43,947 nucleotides of DNA from Planctomycetota bacterium (GCA_016872835.1 VGYX01000017.1:1-43947), one strand, 5' to 3'; counted from the stretch's first letter, positions 14,409 to 23,325 are shown. Made by a program: numbers and translations. Notes: a model not told the origin generated them from the letters alone.

Positions 14409-16514
14409 GTGGAGGCTGGAACCGTCGACGCACGCACCCCGCTGACCGCCGTGACCGGCGTCGGATCTCGTGCCGTCGAGCGACTCGGTCATCTCGGCAT
14501 CCGCACGGCCGGCGATCTCGTTCGCCACCTGCCGATGCGACATGAGCGGCGACTGGCCGAGCGAACCATCGCCGAGACGATCGCCGCCACGACCGAGGAC
14601 ACGGTGAACGTGCGCCTTCGCGGTGAGGTCGCACGCGTGCGGACGCGACCCGGCCCGCGTGCCCTGATCGAGGCGACGCTTGACGACGGCACGGCCACCG
14701 CACGACTGGTCTGGTTCAACGCGCCGTGGATGCGCGGCAAGATCCATCCGGGCGAGCGTGGCGTGGCGGAGGGCCGCGCACGCATGCGTCAGGGTTATCT
14801 GGAGATCGGAAACGCGCGCTGGACGCAGGAGGCGCGCGCCGGCGAGGTCGCAGCGGGCGTCGACGATCTCAGGCCAATCTATCCGGCAAGTGAGGAGATC
14901 GGCTCGGCCGAGATCGAGATGGTGGTGGCGCGCGTGCTCGAGGGCGTGTGCGCCGGCATGGAGGACCCGCTCCCGGAGTCGTATCGGCGGGAGCGTGATC
15001 TGATGCCGCTGGCCGCGGCATGGCGCGCCATGCATCGGCCCGCGGACGCCGAGGAACTCGCGCGCGCGCGGCGCCGGCTCGCCTTCGACGAACTGCTGCT
15101 GCTGCAACTGGGCGTGATGATGCGACGCGCGCAACTGCGCAGCCGCACGCGTGCCGTGCCGCTGCCTGTCGATGCCGCGATCGATGCGCACATCCGCTCC
15201 CGCATTCCCTTTCGCCTCACGAGCGAGCAGGACCGCGTGGTCGCCGAGATCGCGGCCGATCTTGGCCAGGCACACGCGATGAATCGCCTGCTTCAGGGCG
15301 ACGTCGGCAGCGGCAAGACGGCCGTCGCCGCCTACGCCATGCTGCTCGCGGTGGCCCACGGCCATCAGGCTGCGCTGGTGGCGCCCACCGAGATCCTCGC
15401 GGAGCAGCACCATCGCGTGCTGGCGCGCATGCTGGAGGGGAGCGAGGTCTCCCTGCGACTGCTGACGGGCTCGACCCCCGAATCGGATCGCGCGGCCTGC
15501 GTGGCGGGACTCGCGCGCGGTTCCATCCATCTGGTGGTGGGCACGCATGCGCTGCTGGAGGGAGGCGTGGCGTTCCGGAGTCTCGCGGTGGCGGTCGTGG
15601 ACGAGCAGCATCGGTTTGGCGTACGCCAGCGAGCGGCGATCCGCCAGAAGGGTCAGGGCGAGACGCCGCTGATTCCCCACACCCTGGTGATGACGGCCAC
15701 GCCGATCCCGCGCACGCTCGCCATCACCCTGTACGGCGATCTTGATCTGAGCACGCTTCGCGGCAAGCCGCCCGGTCGCAAGCCGGCCGTCACCCGCGTG
15801 GTGGATCCCGGAAAGGCTCCGGAGGTCTACAGCTATCTGCGCAGCCGCCTGAATCGTGGCGAGCAGGCCTACGTGGTGGTGCCAGCCGTCGAGGAATCCG
15901 AAACTGGCCTGAAGGATGTCACGTCGCATGTGCGCTTCCTGTCCGAGGGCCCGTTCAAGGGACTCACGATCGCCAGCGTGCACGGGCGGATGGATCGGGA
16001 GGAGCGCGAGGCGCAGATGGAGCGATTCCGCGGCGGCGGCGCAAGCGTGCTGGTCGCGACCACGGTGATCGAGGTCGGCGTGGACGTGCCCAACGCCACG
16101 CTGATGGTCGTGGAGCACGCGGAGCGATTCGGCCTTGCGCAGTTGCACCAGTTGCGCGGACGCATCGGGCGCGGCGAGGGCGCGAGCCTCTGCGTGTTCA
16201 TCGGCGAAGCGGCCACGCCGGACGCCACCGAACGACTCGCGGCCATCGCCTCCAGCGACAATGGCTTCGACATCGCCGAGAGCGACCTGCGGCTTCGCGG
16301 TCCAGGCGAGGTCTTCGGCGCGCGGCAGTCCGGTCTCGCACCCTTCCGCGTGGCGGATCTCTCGACCGACGCCGATCTTCTTCGCCTCGCACGCGCCGAT
16401 GCGCAGGGCTGGATCGACCGTGATCCCGACCTTCGGGCCGCCGAGTCCGCACTGCTGCGCCGCAAATTGATGGCGCTGCACGGTCAGGCGCTTGGACTGG
16501 CGGACGTGGGCTGA
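14409..16514 (+). CDS. recG: ATP-dependent DNA helicase RecG
   Basis: A 701-residue helicase that reverses stalled replication forks and processes Holliday junctions. The N-terminal wedge/OB domain begins with 'LTAVTGVGSRAVERLGHLGI', typical of RecG. The helicase motor has Walker A GDVGSGKT (about residue 297), the DEQH box followed by RFGV, motif III in MTATPIPRTLAITLYGDLD, and the RecG C-terminal block 'RGRIGRG' and 'GPGEVFGARQSG'. The GTG at 14409 is chosen because TACGAT lies seven bases upstream and the family length fits; the in-frame ATG at 14379 would overlap the xseA start. Confidence 0.95.
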   Translation: MEAGTVDARTPLTAVTGVGSRAVERLGHLGIRTAGDLVRHLPMRHERRLAERTIAETIAATTEDTVNVRLRGEVARVRTRPGPRALIEATLDDGTATARLVWFNAPWMRGKIHPGERGVAEGRARMRQGYLEIGNARWTQEARAGEVAAGVDDLRPIYPASEEIGSAEIEMVVARVLEGVCAGMEDPLPESYRRERDLMPLAAAWRAMHRPADAEELARARRRLAFDELLLLQLGVMMRRAQLRSRTRAVPLPVDAAIDAHIRSRIPFRLTSEQDRVVAEIAADLGQAHAMNRLLQGDVGSGKTAVAAYAMLLAVAHGHQAALVAPTEILAEQHHRVLARMLEGSEVSLRLLTGSTPESDRAACVAGLARGSIHLVVGTHALLEGGVAFRSLAVAVVDEQHRFGVRQRAAIRQKGQGETPLIPHTLVMTATPIPRTLAITLYGDLDLSTLRGKPPGRKPAVTRVVDPGKAPEVYSYLRSRLNRGEQAYVVVPAVEESETGLKDVTSHVRFLSEGPFKGLTIASVHGRMDREEREAQMERFRGGGASVLVATTVIEVGVDVPNATLMVVEHAERFGLAQLHQLRGRIGRGEGASLCVFIGEAATPDATERLAAIASSDNGFDIAESDLRLRGPGEVFGARQSGLAPFRVADLSTDADLLRLARADAQGWIDRDPDLRAAESALLRRKLMALHGQALGLADVG

Positions 16515-16533
16515 GCGCCACGTGTGGAGCGGC

Positions 16534-16549
16534 TACGATTACCGCTGCC
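16534..16549 (+). promoter_or_regulatory. Putative -10 (TACGAT, N10) for the ABC cluster
   Basis: GGCTACGAT ends ten bases before the ATG at 16550, which predicts a leader of only about four bases. Similar GGCTA-type sequences precede groES and purA. No Zur-like palindrome is visible. Confidence 0.4.
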
Positions 16550-17218
16550 ATGACACACGCGCTTCGAATGCAGGACCTGCGTTTCCGACGCCCCCACGGC
16601 TTCGGTCTTCACGTGCCAAGTCTTGAGATCGCCGCCGGCGAGATGGTGCTGCTGGCTGGAGGCTCCGGTGCAGGCAAGAGCACGCTGTTGTGGCTGGTCG
16701 CCGGCCTGCTGCGTGCCGATGGTGGCACCATCGAGGTCGCTGGACAGCGCATCGACGCGATGCGTGAATCCGATCGCGATCGGGTGCGCGCACGCCACAT
16801 CGGGCTCGTCTTCCAGACGCATCAGCTGCTGCCGGACTTCACCGCCGAGCAGAACGTGGCGTTGGCGCTGATGGCCTCCGGGGAGCCTGAGCGCACGCAC
16901 CTCTCCCGCGCGCGGGATCTGCTGAGGGCCTTGGGCGTGGAACGCACCGGCGCGCACGTGACCGACCTGAGCGTGGGGCAGCAGCAGCGCGTGGCGGTGG
17001 CGCGCGCGATCGCCTGCCGGCCCGTGCTGGTGCTCGCGGATGAGCCGACCGCCAGCTTGGACGCCGAGAGCGGCGCGGTGGCGATGGACCTGATCCAGCG
17101 CGCCTGTCGCGAGGCCGGAGCCGCCCTGCTCTGCGCCAGCCACGACGCCGGCATGCAGGGGCGATTCCAGCGCGTCGTGGACGTGCGCACCTTCGTGCGC
17201 GAGGAGGTGGCGCGATGA
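16550..17218 (+). CDS. ABC transporter ATP-binding protein (LolD/MacB type)
   Basis: A 222-residue ATPase with Walker A GGSGAGKS (about residues 39-46), a Q-loop in GLVFQTHQLLPDF, a variant signature LSVGQQQRVAVARAI (usual LSGGQ) and Walker B VLVLADEPTASLD. The 'FQTHQLLP' and 'ALGVERTGAHVTDLSVGQ' stretches place it with the LolD/MacB/FtsE group that pairs with FtsX-type permeases. The next gene, overlapping by four bases as ATGA, is such a permease. The third gene of the set is a DUF3299-like protein, an arrangement known from zinc-starvation operons such as PA4064-PA4066 of Pseudomonas aeruginosa. That functional link is inference. Confidence 0.88.
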   Translation: MTHALRMQDLRFRRPHGFGLHVPSLEIAAGEMVLLAGGSGAGKSTLLWLVAGLLRADGGTIEVAGQRIDAMRESDRDRVRARHIGLVFQTHQLLPDFTAEQNVALALMASGEPERTHLSRARDLLRALGVERTGAHVTDLSVGQQQRVAVARAIACRPVLVLADEPTASLDAESGAVAMDLIQRACREAGAALLCASHDAGMQGRFQRVVDVRTFVREEVAR

Positions 17219-18477
17219 ACGATCTTGCCGTCGTGCTGGCGAGCCTGCGGGCGCGCCGCCTCAGCACCGCGATCACGGCCGGCAGCGTGGCCATCGCGGT
17301 GGCGCTTCTGCTCACGATGCTGAGCCTGCGCAAGTCGGGGTTCGAGGCCTTCCAGCGCGGATCGGGCAACACGCACTTGCTCGTGAGCGCCGACTCGAGT
17401 CCGCTGGTCGCCGTGCTCAACGGCGTGTTCTACGCGAATCCGCCGGCGAATCCGATCTCGTGGGAGAAGTACAACGAGATCCGCGCCAGCTTTCCCTACG
17501 AGTGGGCGATCCCCACCCAGCATGGCGACTCCTTCCGTGGCTTCCCCGTGTGCGCCACGGCGCCGGAGTTCTTCAGCAAGTTCCAGCCGGTGCGCGGCGA
17601 GCCATGGAAGCTCGCCGAGGGCCGCTATCCCGAAAAGAGTTTCGAGATCTGCATGGGATCCGCCGCAGCCGCCGGCACGGGCCTGCGACTCGGGCAGCAG
17701 GTTCGCCTGACGCACGGCGCCGGAAGCGACCACGGACACGAGCACACGGAATACCCCTACACGGTGGTGGGCATCCTGGAGCCGACCGGCAGCGCGCATG
17801 ATCGCGCGGTCTTCACCGATCTGGACAGCACCTGGATCCTGCACGCGCATGATCGGCGAGAGCATGAAGGCATCGAGGGCATGACCACCGCCGCCGACCT
17901 GACCGACGCCGACCGAAAGATCACGGGCATCCTGCTGCGGCTGCCGACGCGGCCCGGCAGCGACGCGAGCGCCGCGATCCAGCAGCAGTTCGACGCGCTG
18001 CGACGCGACACCGCGATCACCGTGGCGCAGCCTGCGCAGCAGATTGATCGCCTCCGCGGCATCGTGGGCAACATCGACGGCATCTTCATCGCGCTCGGCG
18101 TGGCCGTCCTGGTCTCCAGCGGCGTCAGCATCCTGCTGGCCCTCTACAACAGCATGGCGGAGCGGCGCCGCCAGATCGCCGTGCTGCGCGCGATCGGCCT
18201 CTCGCGCGGTCGTGTGCAGGGCATGATCGTGACGGAGGCGTGCCTGATCGGTCTTGTGGGCGCGATCACGGGCGTGGCGCTGAGCATCGTGGGCGGTGCG
18301 CTTGCCGCTGCGGCACTGAAGGCGCGCATCGGTCTGGTGGTGCAGCCGGACATCGATCCGCGCGCCACGCTGATCGTGCTGGCGGGCGCGGTGCTGCTGG
18401 CGGGACTCGCCAGCGTGCTGCCGGCGATCCTGGCCTACCGCACCCCGGTGGCGGACAACCTGAGGCCGGCGGCCTGA
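17215..18477 (+). CDS. FtsX-type ABC permease with a histidine-rich loop
   Basis: A 420-residue permease with the four-helix FtsX/MacB layout: one helix near the start (about 18-38), a large extracytoplasmic domain (about 45-280), and three helices (about 285-310, 335-365 and 385-405). In the periplasmic domain there is a cluster of histidines at about 167, 173, 175, 177, 195, 210, 212 and 217, including the run GSDHGHEHTEY. Such clusters suggest binding of zinc or another transition metal. It is translationally coupled to the ATPase and followed two bases later by the DUF3299-like gene. Role in zinc handling is inferred; a LolC-like or other extrusion role cannot be excluded. Confidence 0.85.
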   Translation: MNDLAVVLASLRARRLSTAITAGSVAIAVALLLTMLSLRKSGFEAFQRGSGNTHLLVSADSSPLVAVLNGVFYANPPANPISWEKYNEIRASFPYEWAIPTQHGDSFRGFPVCATAPEFFSKFQPVRGEPWKLAEGRYPEKSFEICMGSAAAAGTGLRLGQQVRLTHGAGSDHGHEHTEYPYTVVGILEPTGSAHDRAVFTDLDSTWILHAHDRREHEGIEGMTTAADLTDADRKITGILLRLPTRPGSDASAAIQQQFDALRRDTAITVAQPAQQIDRLRGIVGNIDGIFIALGVAVLVSSGVSILLALYNSMAERRRQIAVLRAIGLSRGRVQGMIVTEACLIGLVGAITGVALSIVGGALAAAALKARIGLVVQPDIDPRATLIVLAGAVLLAGLASVLPAILAYRTPVADNLRPAA

Positions 18478-18478
18478 C

Positions 18479-19312
18479 ATGAAGTGGATCTGGGCCGTTC
18501 TTGCGCTTGTGATCGTCGCCGGTGGCGTGGCAGTCTTCTGGCCGGAATCCTCGGCAGCCGTCGCACCATCGAAGCCTGCGGCCTACACCGCACCGACGAA
18601 GCCACAGGCCCCCAGCGTGGCCGCCGTGGCACCCGCGGCCCCGGCGCCTGCGAAGCCCGCACCAGTCACGGCCGCGCCGGCGACCACCCCGACGCCCACA
18701 TCGGCAGCCTCGACCGCCACCGCGACCGTCGCCACGAAACCCGCCAAGGCGTCGCCGCGCGAACCCGTGCTGAAGGAAGTTCCACCAGGCGGACTCACGC
18801 TCGGCCTCGACAAGAAGATCCCCTTCGCGACCGTGACCCCCGGCGCGATCATGAAGCAGCCGGACGGTTCGCTGCTGGCCGACGGCAAGTACAAGATCGA
18901 GGGCGATGGCTCCCGCGAGAAGCCCTACCGCATCGGATGGGACTGCCTGGCAAGTGCGAACAAGACCTTCATCCCGCGCCTGAAGGAGGACCTGATGCCG
19001 CAACGCGTGGCACTGCTCGACGGCGCGTGGGTGCGCATCGACGGCTATTTCGCGCTGCCCCTCATGCTGCAGGAGAGCAGCGAGATCCTGGTCATGCTGA
19101 ATCAATGGGACGGCTGCTGCATCGGCGTGCCGCCGACGCCCTATGACGCGTTGGAGGTGAAGTTGGTCGAACCGGTGAAGCCGAGCCGGCGCCACGCCTT
19201 CAACTTCGGCACCGTGCTGGGGCGTCTGCGCGTCGATCCGATGCTGGTGGAGAACTGGCTGGTGGGTCTCTACCGACTCGAGGAAGCCACCCTCACCCAG
19301 ACCGGCCTCTGA
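18479..19312 (+). CDS. Membrane-anchored DUF3299-like protein
   Basis: A 277-residue protein with an N-terminal hydrophobic anchor (about 4-21), a Pro/Ala/Thr-rich linker (about 25-95) and a C-terminal domain resembling DUF3299. The recognisable part runs from about 155 to 275: 'GWDCLAS', 'GAWVRIDGYFALPL', 'DGCCIGVPPTPYDAL' and 'FGTVLGRLRVDP'. The Cys-Cys followed by a proline-containing GVPPTP is the family's most characteristic element. It probably sits on the outer face of the inner membrane. The family often accompanies ABC transporters of the zinc-starvation response, and here it directly follows such a pair. Biochemical function is unknown. Confidence 0.72.
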   Translation: MKWIWAVLALVIVAGGVAVFWPESSAAVAPSKPAAYTAPTKPQAPSVAAVAPAAPAPAKPAPVTAAPATTPTPTSAASTATATVATKPAKASPREPVLKEVPPGGLTLGLDKKIPFATVTPGAIMKQPDGSLLADGKYKIEGDGSREKPYRIGWDCLASANKTFIPRLKEDLMPQRVALLDGAWVRIDGYFALPLMLQESSEILVMLNQWDGCCIGVPPTPYDALEVKLVEPVKPSRRHAFNFGTVLGRLRVDPMLVENWLVGLYRLEEATLTQTGL

Positions 19313-19316
19313 TCGC

Positions 19317-20108
19317 TCAGAAGCGCTTGTGCACCGGGCGACCCTCGGGCGACTTCATGCCAAGCATGGTGCGCATGAGTGCAAGGTCGTTCGGCACGGT
19401 GATCTTCAGGTTGCGGAACTCGCCGTCGACCACGAGGACCTTCTCGCCGAGTCGCTCGATCAGCGCCGCGTCGTCGGTCACGCCGGCAAGGTCGGCCTGC
19501 GCGTAGGCGCGACGCAGCAGTCCGATCTCGAACACCTGCGGGGTCTGCACCGCGACCAGATGTGCGCGATCGACCGTGGACTGCACGAAGCGCCCCTTGC
19601 TGGTCGCCGCCTCGGCGGATTCGCCAAGGATCAGGTCGGCGACGGCGTCCTCGGCCTCGGCACGCACCGCCTCCTCGCTGACGCGCTTGAGCGTGTCCGC
19701 CACGGCGAGACCAGGGATCACGGCGGCATGCACCTGGGCCGCCTCGAACACGCGCCCGATCAGCTCGTCGCTCGCGCCGGGGCGCGCCGCGTCATGCACC
19801 GCCACGTGCGTGGCGTCGTCCGGCACGGCGGCCAGCGCGTTCTTCACGGTTTCCCAACGCTCCACGCGACCACCGGCCACAATCTGGACGCCATGGAATC
19901 CCAGCTGCGCCCCGAAGCGATCGCGGAATGCGTCCAGATCGTCCGGAGGACCGGCCACGATGATCGAGCGCACCTCATCACGCTTGGTGAACAGCTCGAC
20001 GGTGCGCAGCAGCAGCGCACGACCTCCAAGGTCCTGCCCCAGCTTGTCCATCCCGTAGCGGCGGCTGGATCCGGCGGCTGGAATGATCACGCTGACGCGA
20101 ATGCTCAT
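19317..20108 (-). CDS. ispD: 2-C-methyl-D-erythritol 4-phosphate cytidylyltransferase
   Basis: IspD joins CTP and methylerythritol phosphate in the MEP route to isoprenoids. The 263-residue protein has the N-terminal nucleotide-binding motif 'IIPAAGSSRRYGMDK', 'VAGGRVERWETVKNAL', the 'HDAARPGAS' block and 'VQTPQVFEIGLLRRAY', followed by 'VTDDAALIE'. All are standard for the family. It is slightly longer than the E. coli enzyme because of an acidic segment around residues 145-170. The ATG overlaps the rsmD stop by four bases. Its end lies four bases from the convergent DUF3299-like gene. Confidence 0.93.
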   Translation of the reverse strand: MSIRVSVIIPAAGSSRRYGMDKLGQDLGGRALLLRTVELFTKRDEVRSIIVAGPPDDLDAFRDRFGAQLGFHGVQIVAGGRVERWETVKNALAAVPDDATHVAVHDAARPGASDELIGRVFEAAQVHAAVIPGLAVADTLKRVSEEAVRAEAEDAVADLILGESAEAATSKGRFVQSTVDRAHLVAVQTPQVFEIGLLRRAYAQADLAGVTDDAALIERLGEKVLVVDGEFRNLKITVPNDLALMRTMLGMKSPEGRPVHKRF

Positions 20109-20689
20109 GACTTCTCCTTCGAGGGGCAGTAGAGCATGACGTGCTGCTCGTTGCCGTAGCGACGATGCTCAGGACCGTCGAAGCCGTCGATCCTTGGACC
20201 ATCGCCCTCGATCTCCGGAAGTCGCAGCACCAGGAACGACGTCGGCTTCATCCTGGAGCGCACGCGCCGCGCCTGCGTCAGCACGCGATCCAGACCCTCG
20301 GTGGTGCGGACCATCTCGAAGGGTGGATCGAGGAAGACCACGTCGAGGGACTGGTCCACCGTGGCCAGCGCCGTCTCGCCCAGCGCGTCGGCCTTCACGG
20401 GAACGGCACAGCCGGCGAGACCGAGTTCCTCGATGTTGCCGCGCAGCAACTCGAACACGTCACGATCCTGCTCGACCAGCCAGACCTTCGACGCGCCGCG
20501 GCTTGCCGCCTCAAGACCCATGGTGCCCACGCCGGCGAAAAGGTCAAGCACATTCGCGCCATCGAACCATCCACGCAACACGTTGAAGATCGCCTCCCGT
20601 GTGCGGGAGCCCATCGGACGCGTGCGGTCCTTGCCGGTCGGTGTCTGAAGCTGGCGGCTTCGAAGCTCGCCTCCGATGATGCGAAGCAT
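20105..20689 (-). CDS. rsmD: 16S rRNA (guanine(966)-N(2))-methyltransferase
   Basis: RsmD methylates G966 of 16S rRNA using S-adenosylmethionine. The 194-residue sequence opens with 'LRIIGGELRSRQLQTPTG', then 'TRPMGSRTREAIFNVL', the SAM motif 'VLDLFAGVGTMGLEAASRGA' and the catalytic 'FLDPPFE' (the DPPF motif). All are in the expected order. The length matches the family. It forms a two-gene operon with ispD. TACGAT lies ten bases before the ATG at 20689, so the transcript leader would be only a few bases. Confidence 0.94.
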   Translation of the reverse strand: MLRIIGGELRSRQLQTPTGKDRTRPMGSRTREAIFNVLRGWFDGANVLDLFAGVGTMGLEAASRGASKVWLVEQDRDVFELLRGNIEELGLAGCAVPVKADALGETALATVDQSLDVVFLDPPFEMVRTTEGLDRVLTQARRVRSRMKPTSFLVLRLPEIEGDGPRIDGFDGPEHRRYGNEQHVMLYCPSKEKS

Positions 20690-20705
20690 GGGAGCGGCGA
20701 TCGTA
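20690..20705 (-). promoter_or_regulatory. Putative -10 (TACGAT, N10) for rsmD-ispD
   Basis: TACGAT at 20705-20700 ends ten bases before the rsmD ATG. It lies 12 bases from the oppositely oriented TAGGGT of the hydrolase gene, so the two promoters are nearly back to back. Confidence 0.42.
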
Positions 20706-20717
20706 GTCGAAGCCTGC

Positions 20718-20729
20718 TAGGGTGTCGGG
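20718..20729 (+). promoter_or_regulatory. Putative extended -10 (TGC-TAGGGT, N6) for the hydrolase
   Basis: TAGGGT at 20718-20723, preceded by TGC as in extended -10 elements, ends six bases before the GTG at 20730. This supports GTG as the true start with a leaderless message. Confidence 0.48.
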
Positions 20730-21518
20730 GTGAGCGGCCCCGACAGCGCCATGCCCAGCACCCTGCGCACGCACGCGCGATGGGTGCAGGCCGGTCCGGC
20801 GCCCGCGCTGGTGATCCATCCCGACGCGCGAGGTGACGAGCGGCCTCGCCCCTACCTGCTGTGGATGCATGGGCGCACCGCCTTCAAGGAGATGGACAAC
20901 GGGCGCTACCTGCGACTGCTGCGCGCGGGCATCGCGACGGTCGCGATCGACCTTCCGGGCCATGGCGAGCGCGCGATCGAGTCCATGCAGGCCTCCGAGC
21001 GGACCATGGAGGTGATCGAGGCGATGCTGCGGGAGCTGCCGGAGGTGCTTCACGCGATCGCCCAGATGCCAGGACTTGACGCGCATCGCGCGGCGATCGG
21101 AGGCATGAGTCTTGGCGGCATGGTGACGCTTGTGGCGCTGTGTCGGCCGCACACGTTCCGAGCCGCCGTGGTCGAGGCGACGACCGGAGACTGGACGCAT
21201 CTTGCCGGAATTCAGCATGACCCGGCACGATCCGACGCCATGGAACCAGCGCGCCACCTTGACCGATGGAGCCCCGTGCCGCTGCTCGCGATCCACGCGC
21301 AACTGGACGAGTGGATCCGGATCGACTGGCAGCGGACATTCCTGGAGCGCGTACGCGCGGTGAATGCCGATCAGCCCGTCGATCTTCTGGAATTCCCGCG
21401 CACAGGCGCCCCGCACGAGCACATCGGATTCGGCACCTTCGGGCCGCAGGCGAAGGACGCTTGCACCGCCTTCCTGCGCCGCTGGCTTGTGCCCGAGGCC
21501 GTCAGCCCGCCTCGGTGA
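20730..21518 (+). CDS. Alpha/beta hydrolase (dienelactone hydrolase/prolyl oligopeptidase-like)
   Basis: A 262-residue soluble enzyme with an alpha/beta-hydrolase fold. Early strand 'PYLLWMHGRTAFKEM' supplies the oxyanion region, 'VAIDLPGHGER' follows, and the nucleophile is Ser127 in GGMSLGG. A candidate acid lies in 'AIHAQLDEW' and the catalytic histidine in 'PHEHIGFG' near residue 230. No signal peptide is seen, so it is cytoplasmic. The substrate is unknown; esters or small peptides are typical. The GTG start is supported by a TAGGGT hexamer six bases upstream; an ATG at 20751 is an alternative. The end overlaps the convergent ABC exporter gene by 17 bases. Confidence 0.82.
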   Translation: MSGPDSAMPSTLRTHARWVQAGPAPALVIHPDARGDERPRPYLLWMHGRTAFKEMDNGRYLRLLRAGIATVAIDLPGHGERAIESMQASERTMEVIEAMLRELPEVLHAIAQMPGLDAHRAAIGGMSLGGMVTLVALCRPHTFRAAVVEATTGDWTHLAGIQHDPARSDAMEPARHLDRWSPVPLLAIHAQLDEWIRIDWQRTFLERVRAVNADQPVDLLEFPRTGAPHEHIGFGTFGPQAKDACTAFLRRWLVPEAVSPPR

Positions 21519-23325
21519 GCTGCGCCTGCGCCAGCCGACGATACAGGTCGCACCGGCCAAGCAACTCGTCATGCCGGCCCGTGTCGATCACGCGGCCGTG
21601 ATCCATCACCACGATGCGCTCGCACGCCAGCACCGTGCTGAGGCGATGCGCGATCACCACCACGGTGCGACCCGCGCCGAAGTCTGCGATCGCGTCGTTG
21701 ATCTGCTCCTCGCTCTCGGCGTCGATCTGGCTGGTGGCCTCGTCCATCACCAGGATCGCCGGATTGCGGAGCACCGCGCGTGCGATGGCGATGCGCTGGC
21801 GCTGACCTCCCGACAGGCTGGAGCCCTGCTCACCGACTATCGCGTGGATGCCGCCAGACAGACGCTCCACGAAGTTCCACGCGTGGGCGCGGCGGAGCGC
21901 CTCGATCACGGCATCGTTGGTGGCGCTGCGCAGGCCGAACCGCACGTTGTCCGCGATCGTGCCCTTCACCAGGATCGACTCCTGGCTCACGACGCCGATC
22001 TGCGACCGGATGGAACGCACGTTCACGGTGCGCAGATCGACACCATCCACCGTGACACGCCCTGACTCCGGCTCGAAGAGACGCGTGAGCAGCGACAGCA
22101 GCGTGGTCTTGCCGCAACCGTTCGGGCCCACGATGGCAACTCGCGAACCATGGTCGAAGGTCACGTCCACGCCGTCGAGTGCGCGATGATCGGAGCCCGG
22201 ATAGCGGAAGACGACCGACTCGAAGGCGATCTCGCGCACGTGCGGCTGAAGAATCGGCTTGCGCCACTCGTTCGTGTCCTCGCGCACCACTGACAGCATC
22301 GCGCGCAGGCGCGTCGCGGGTGCGGAAGCGGCCTGGATCTCATGAATGAACCCCGTCAGCGGCCGCAGGCTGCCGGCGGCCACGGCCAAGGAGCCCAGCG
22401 AGAGCACGAAGCGGTCAAAGGCGAGCTCTCCGGCGAGGATCTGGCGCGCCGCGACGATCGCCAGCACCATCGCCGCGAAGACCGTCAGCATCTCGATCAG
22501 CGGCGCGGCGAGCGAACGCGCCCGACGCATTCGAAGCTCCTGCACCAGCGCCTCATGGTTGGCGCGATTGAACCGCCGGACCGCCTCGCGCTCGGCGCTC
22601 GCGGTCTTGACCGCACGCAGTCCCTGCATCGATTCGTTGGTGCTTCGCAGCAGCAACTCACCGGCCTCCAGCGAACCACGCGAGCCCCTGCGGATGCTCT
22701 TGCCCGTCTTGCGAAGGACCACTCCCAGCAGCGGACCGACGACCAACGACACGAGTACAAGCCTCCAGTCGAAGATCATCGCGGCGATGAACGCCGCGAG
22801 CCCCTTGGTGACCTGCGCGAGCGTCTTGCTGGTCAGGCTCTCGAAACCGCCTCGCAGATCGCTCGTGTCCCGAAGCACGCGACTGGTGAACTCCGTGGGG
22901 CCCTGGCGATTGACCTCGCCGAGGGGCAGATGGATGGCATGCTGGAACACCTCGAGTCGGACCTGCGCGACCGTGCGTGCGCAGATCGTCATGGAGACCA
23001 TTTGGTGCATGTAATTCGCCGACGCTCCGACGATCGTCAGGATCGCCAGCCCGACCATGGCCAGCATGACTCCTGGGTAGGGCTGCGTCGGAAGGCTTTC
23101 GATCAGGCCTGACGGAATGAACTGAAGCCACGCGTGCCTCTCGACCGCACCCTCGGCCATTGATCGCAGCGATCCGTTCTCGATGAGAATGATCCGCAGG
23201 ATCGGCCCAAGGCCAAGAAGGCCCGCGCCAAGGCCGCCCGCGCTGACCGTCGCACCCAGCAGAAGTAGCGCCACCTCACGCTTGCGGCGGAACAGTCGTC
23301 GGGCGAACCACCAGAAGTCGCGCAT
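21502..23325 (-). CDS. ABC exporter, fused permease and ATPase (MsbA-like)
   Basis: A 607-residue half-transporter: six membrane helices (about residues 15-330) followed by an ATPase domain (about 365-600). The ATPase has Walker A GPNGCGKTTLL, a Q-loop in GVVSQESILVKGTI, signature LSGGQRQRIAIARA, Walker B AILVMDEATSQ and the switch histidine in VVIAHRLST. The pattern fits lipid or drug exporters such as MsbA. Substrate is not determinable. I start at the ATG at 23325 because GATAAT lies exactly six bases upstream. A second ATG at 23358 overlaps the aroA stop as TGATG and would add 11 residues. Confidence 0.9.
   Translation of the reverse strand: MRDFWWFARRLFRRKREVALLLLGATVSAGGLGAGLLGLGPILRIILIENGSLRSMAEGAVERHAWLQFIPSGLIESLPTQPYPGVMLAMVGLAILTIVGASANYMHQMVSMTICARTVAQVRLEVFQHAIHLPLGEVNRQGPTEFTSRVLRDTSDLRGGFESLTSKTLAQVTKGLAAFIAAMIFDWRLVLVSLVVGPLLGVVLRKTGKSIRRGSRGSLEAGELLLRSTNESMQGLRAVKTASAEREAVRRFNRANHEALVQELRMRRARSLAAPLIEMLTVFAAMVLAIVAARQILAGELAFDRFVLSLGSLAVAAGSLRPLTGFIHEIQAASAPATRLRAMLSVVREDTNEWRKPILQPHVREIAFESVVFRYPGSDHRALDGVDVTFDHGSRVAIVGPNGCGKTTLLSLLTRLFEPESGRVTVDGVDLRTVNVRSIRSQIGVVSQESILVKGTIADNVRFGLRSATNDAVIEALRRAHAWNFVERLSGGIHAIVGEQGSSLSGGQRQRIAIARAVLRNPAILVMDEATSQIDAESEEQINDAIADFGAGRTVVVIAHRLSTVLACERIVVMDHGRVIDTGRHDELLGRCDLYRRLAQAQLTEAG

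Noticed and set aside
14163-16481. Long minus-strand frame over recG
   Set aside because: Composition is shadow-like and recG motifs are intact on the plus strand.
18521-18775. Pro/Ala/Thr-rich repeats in the DUF3299-like and LysM proteins as DNA repeats
   Set aside because: They are low-complexity linkers without a regular DNA period; no tandem repeat unit is evident.
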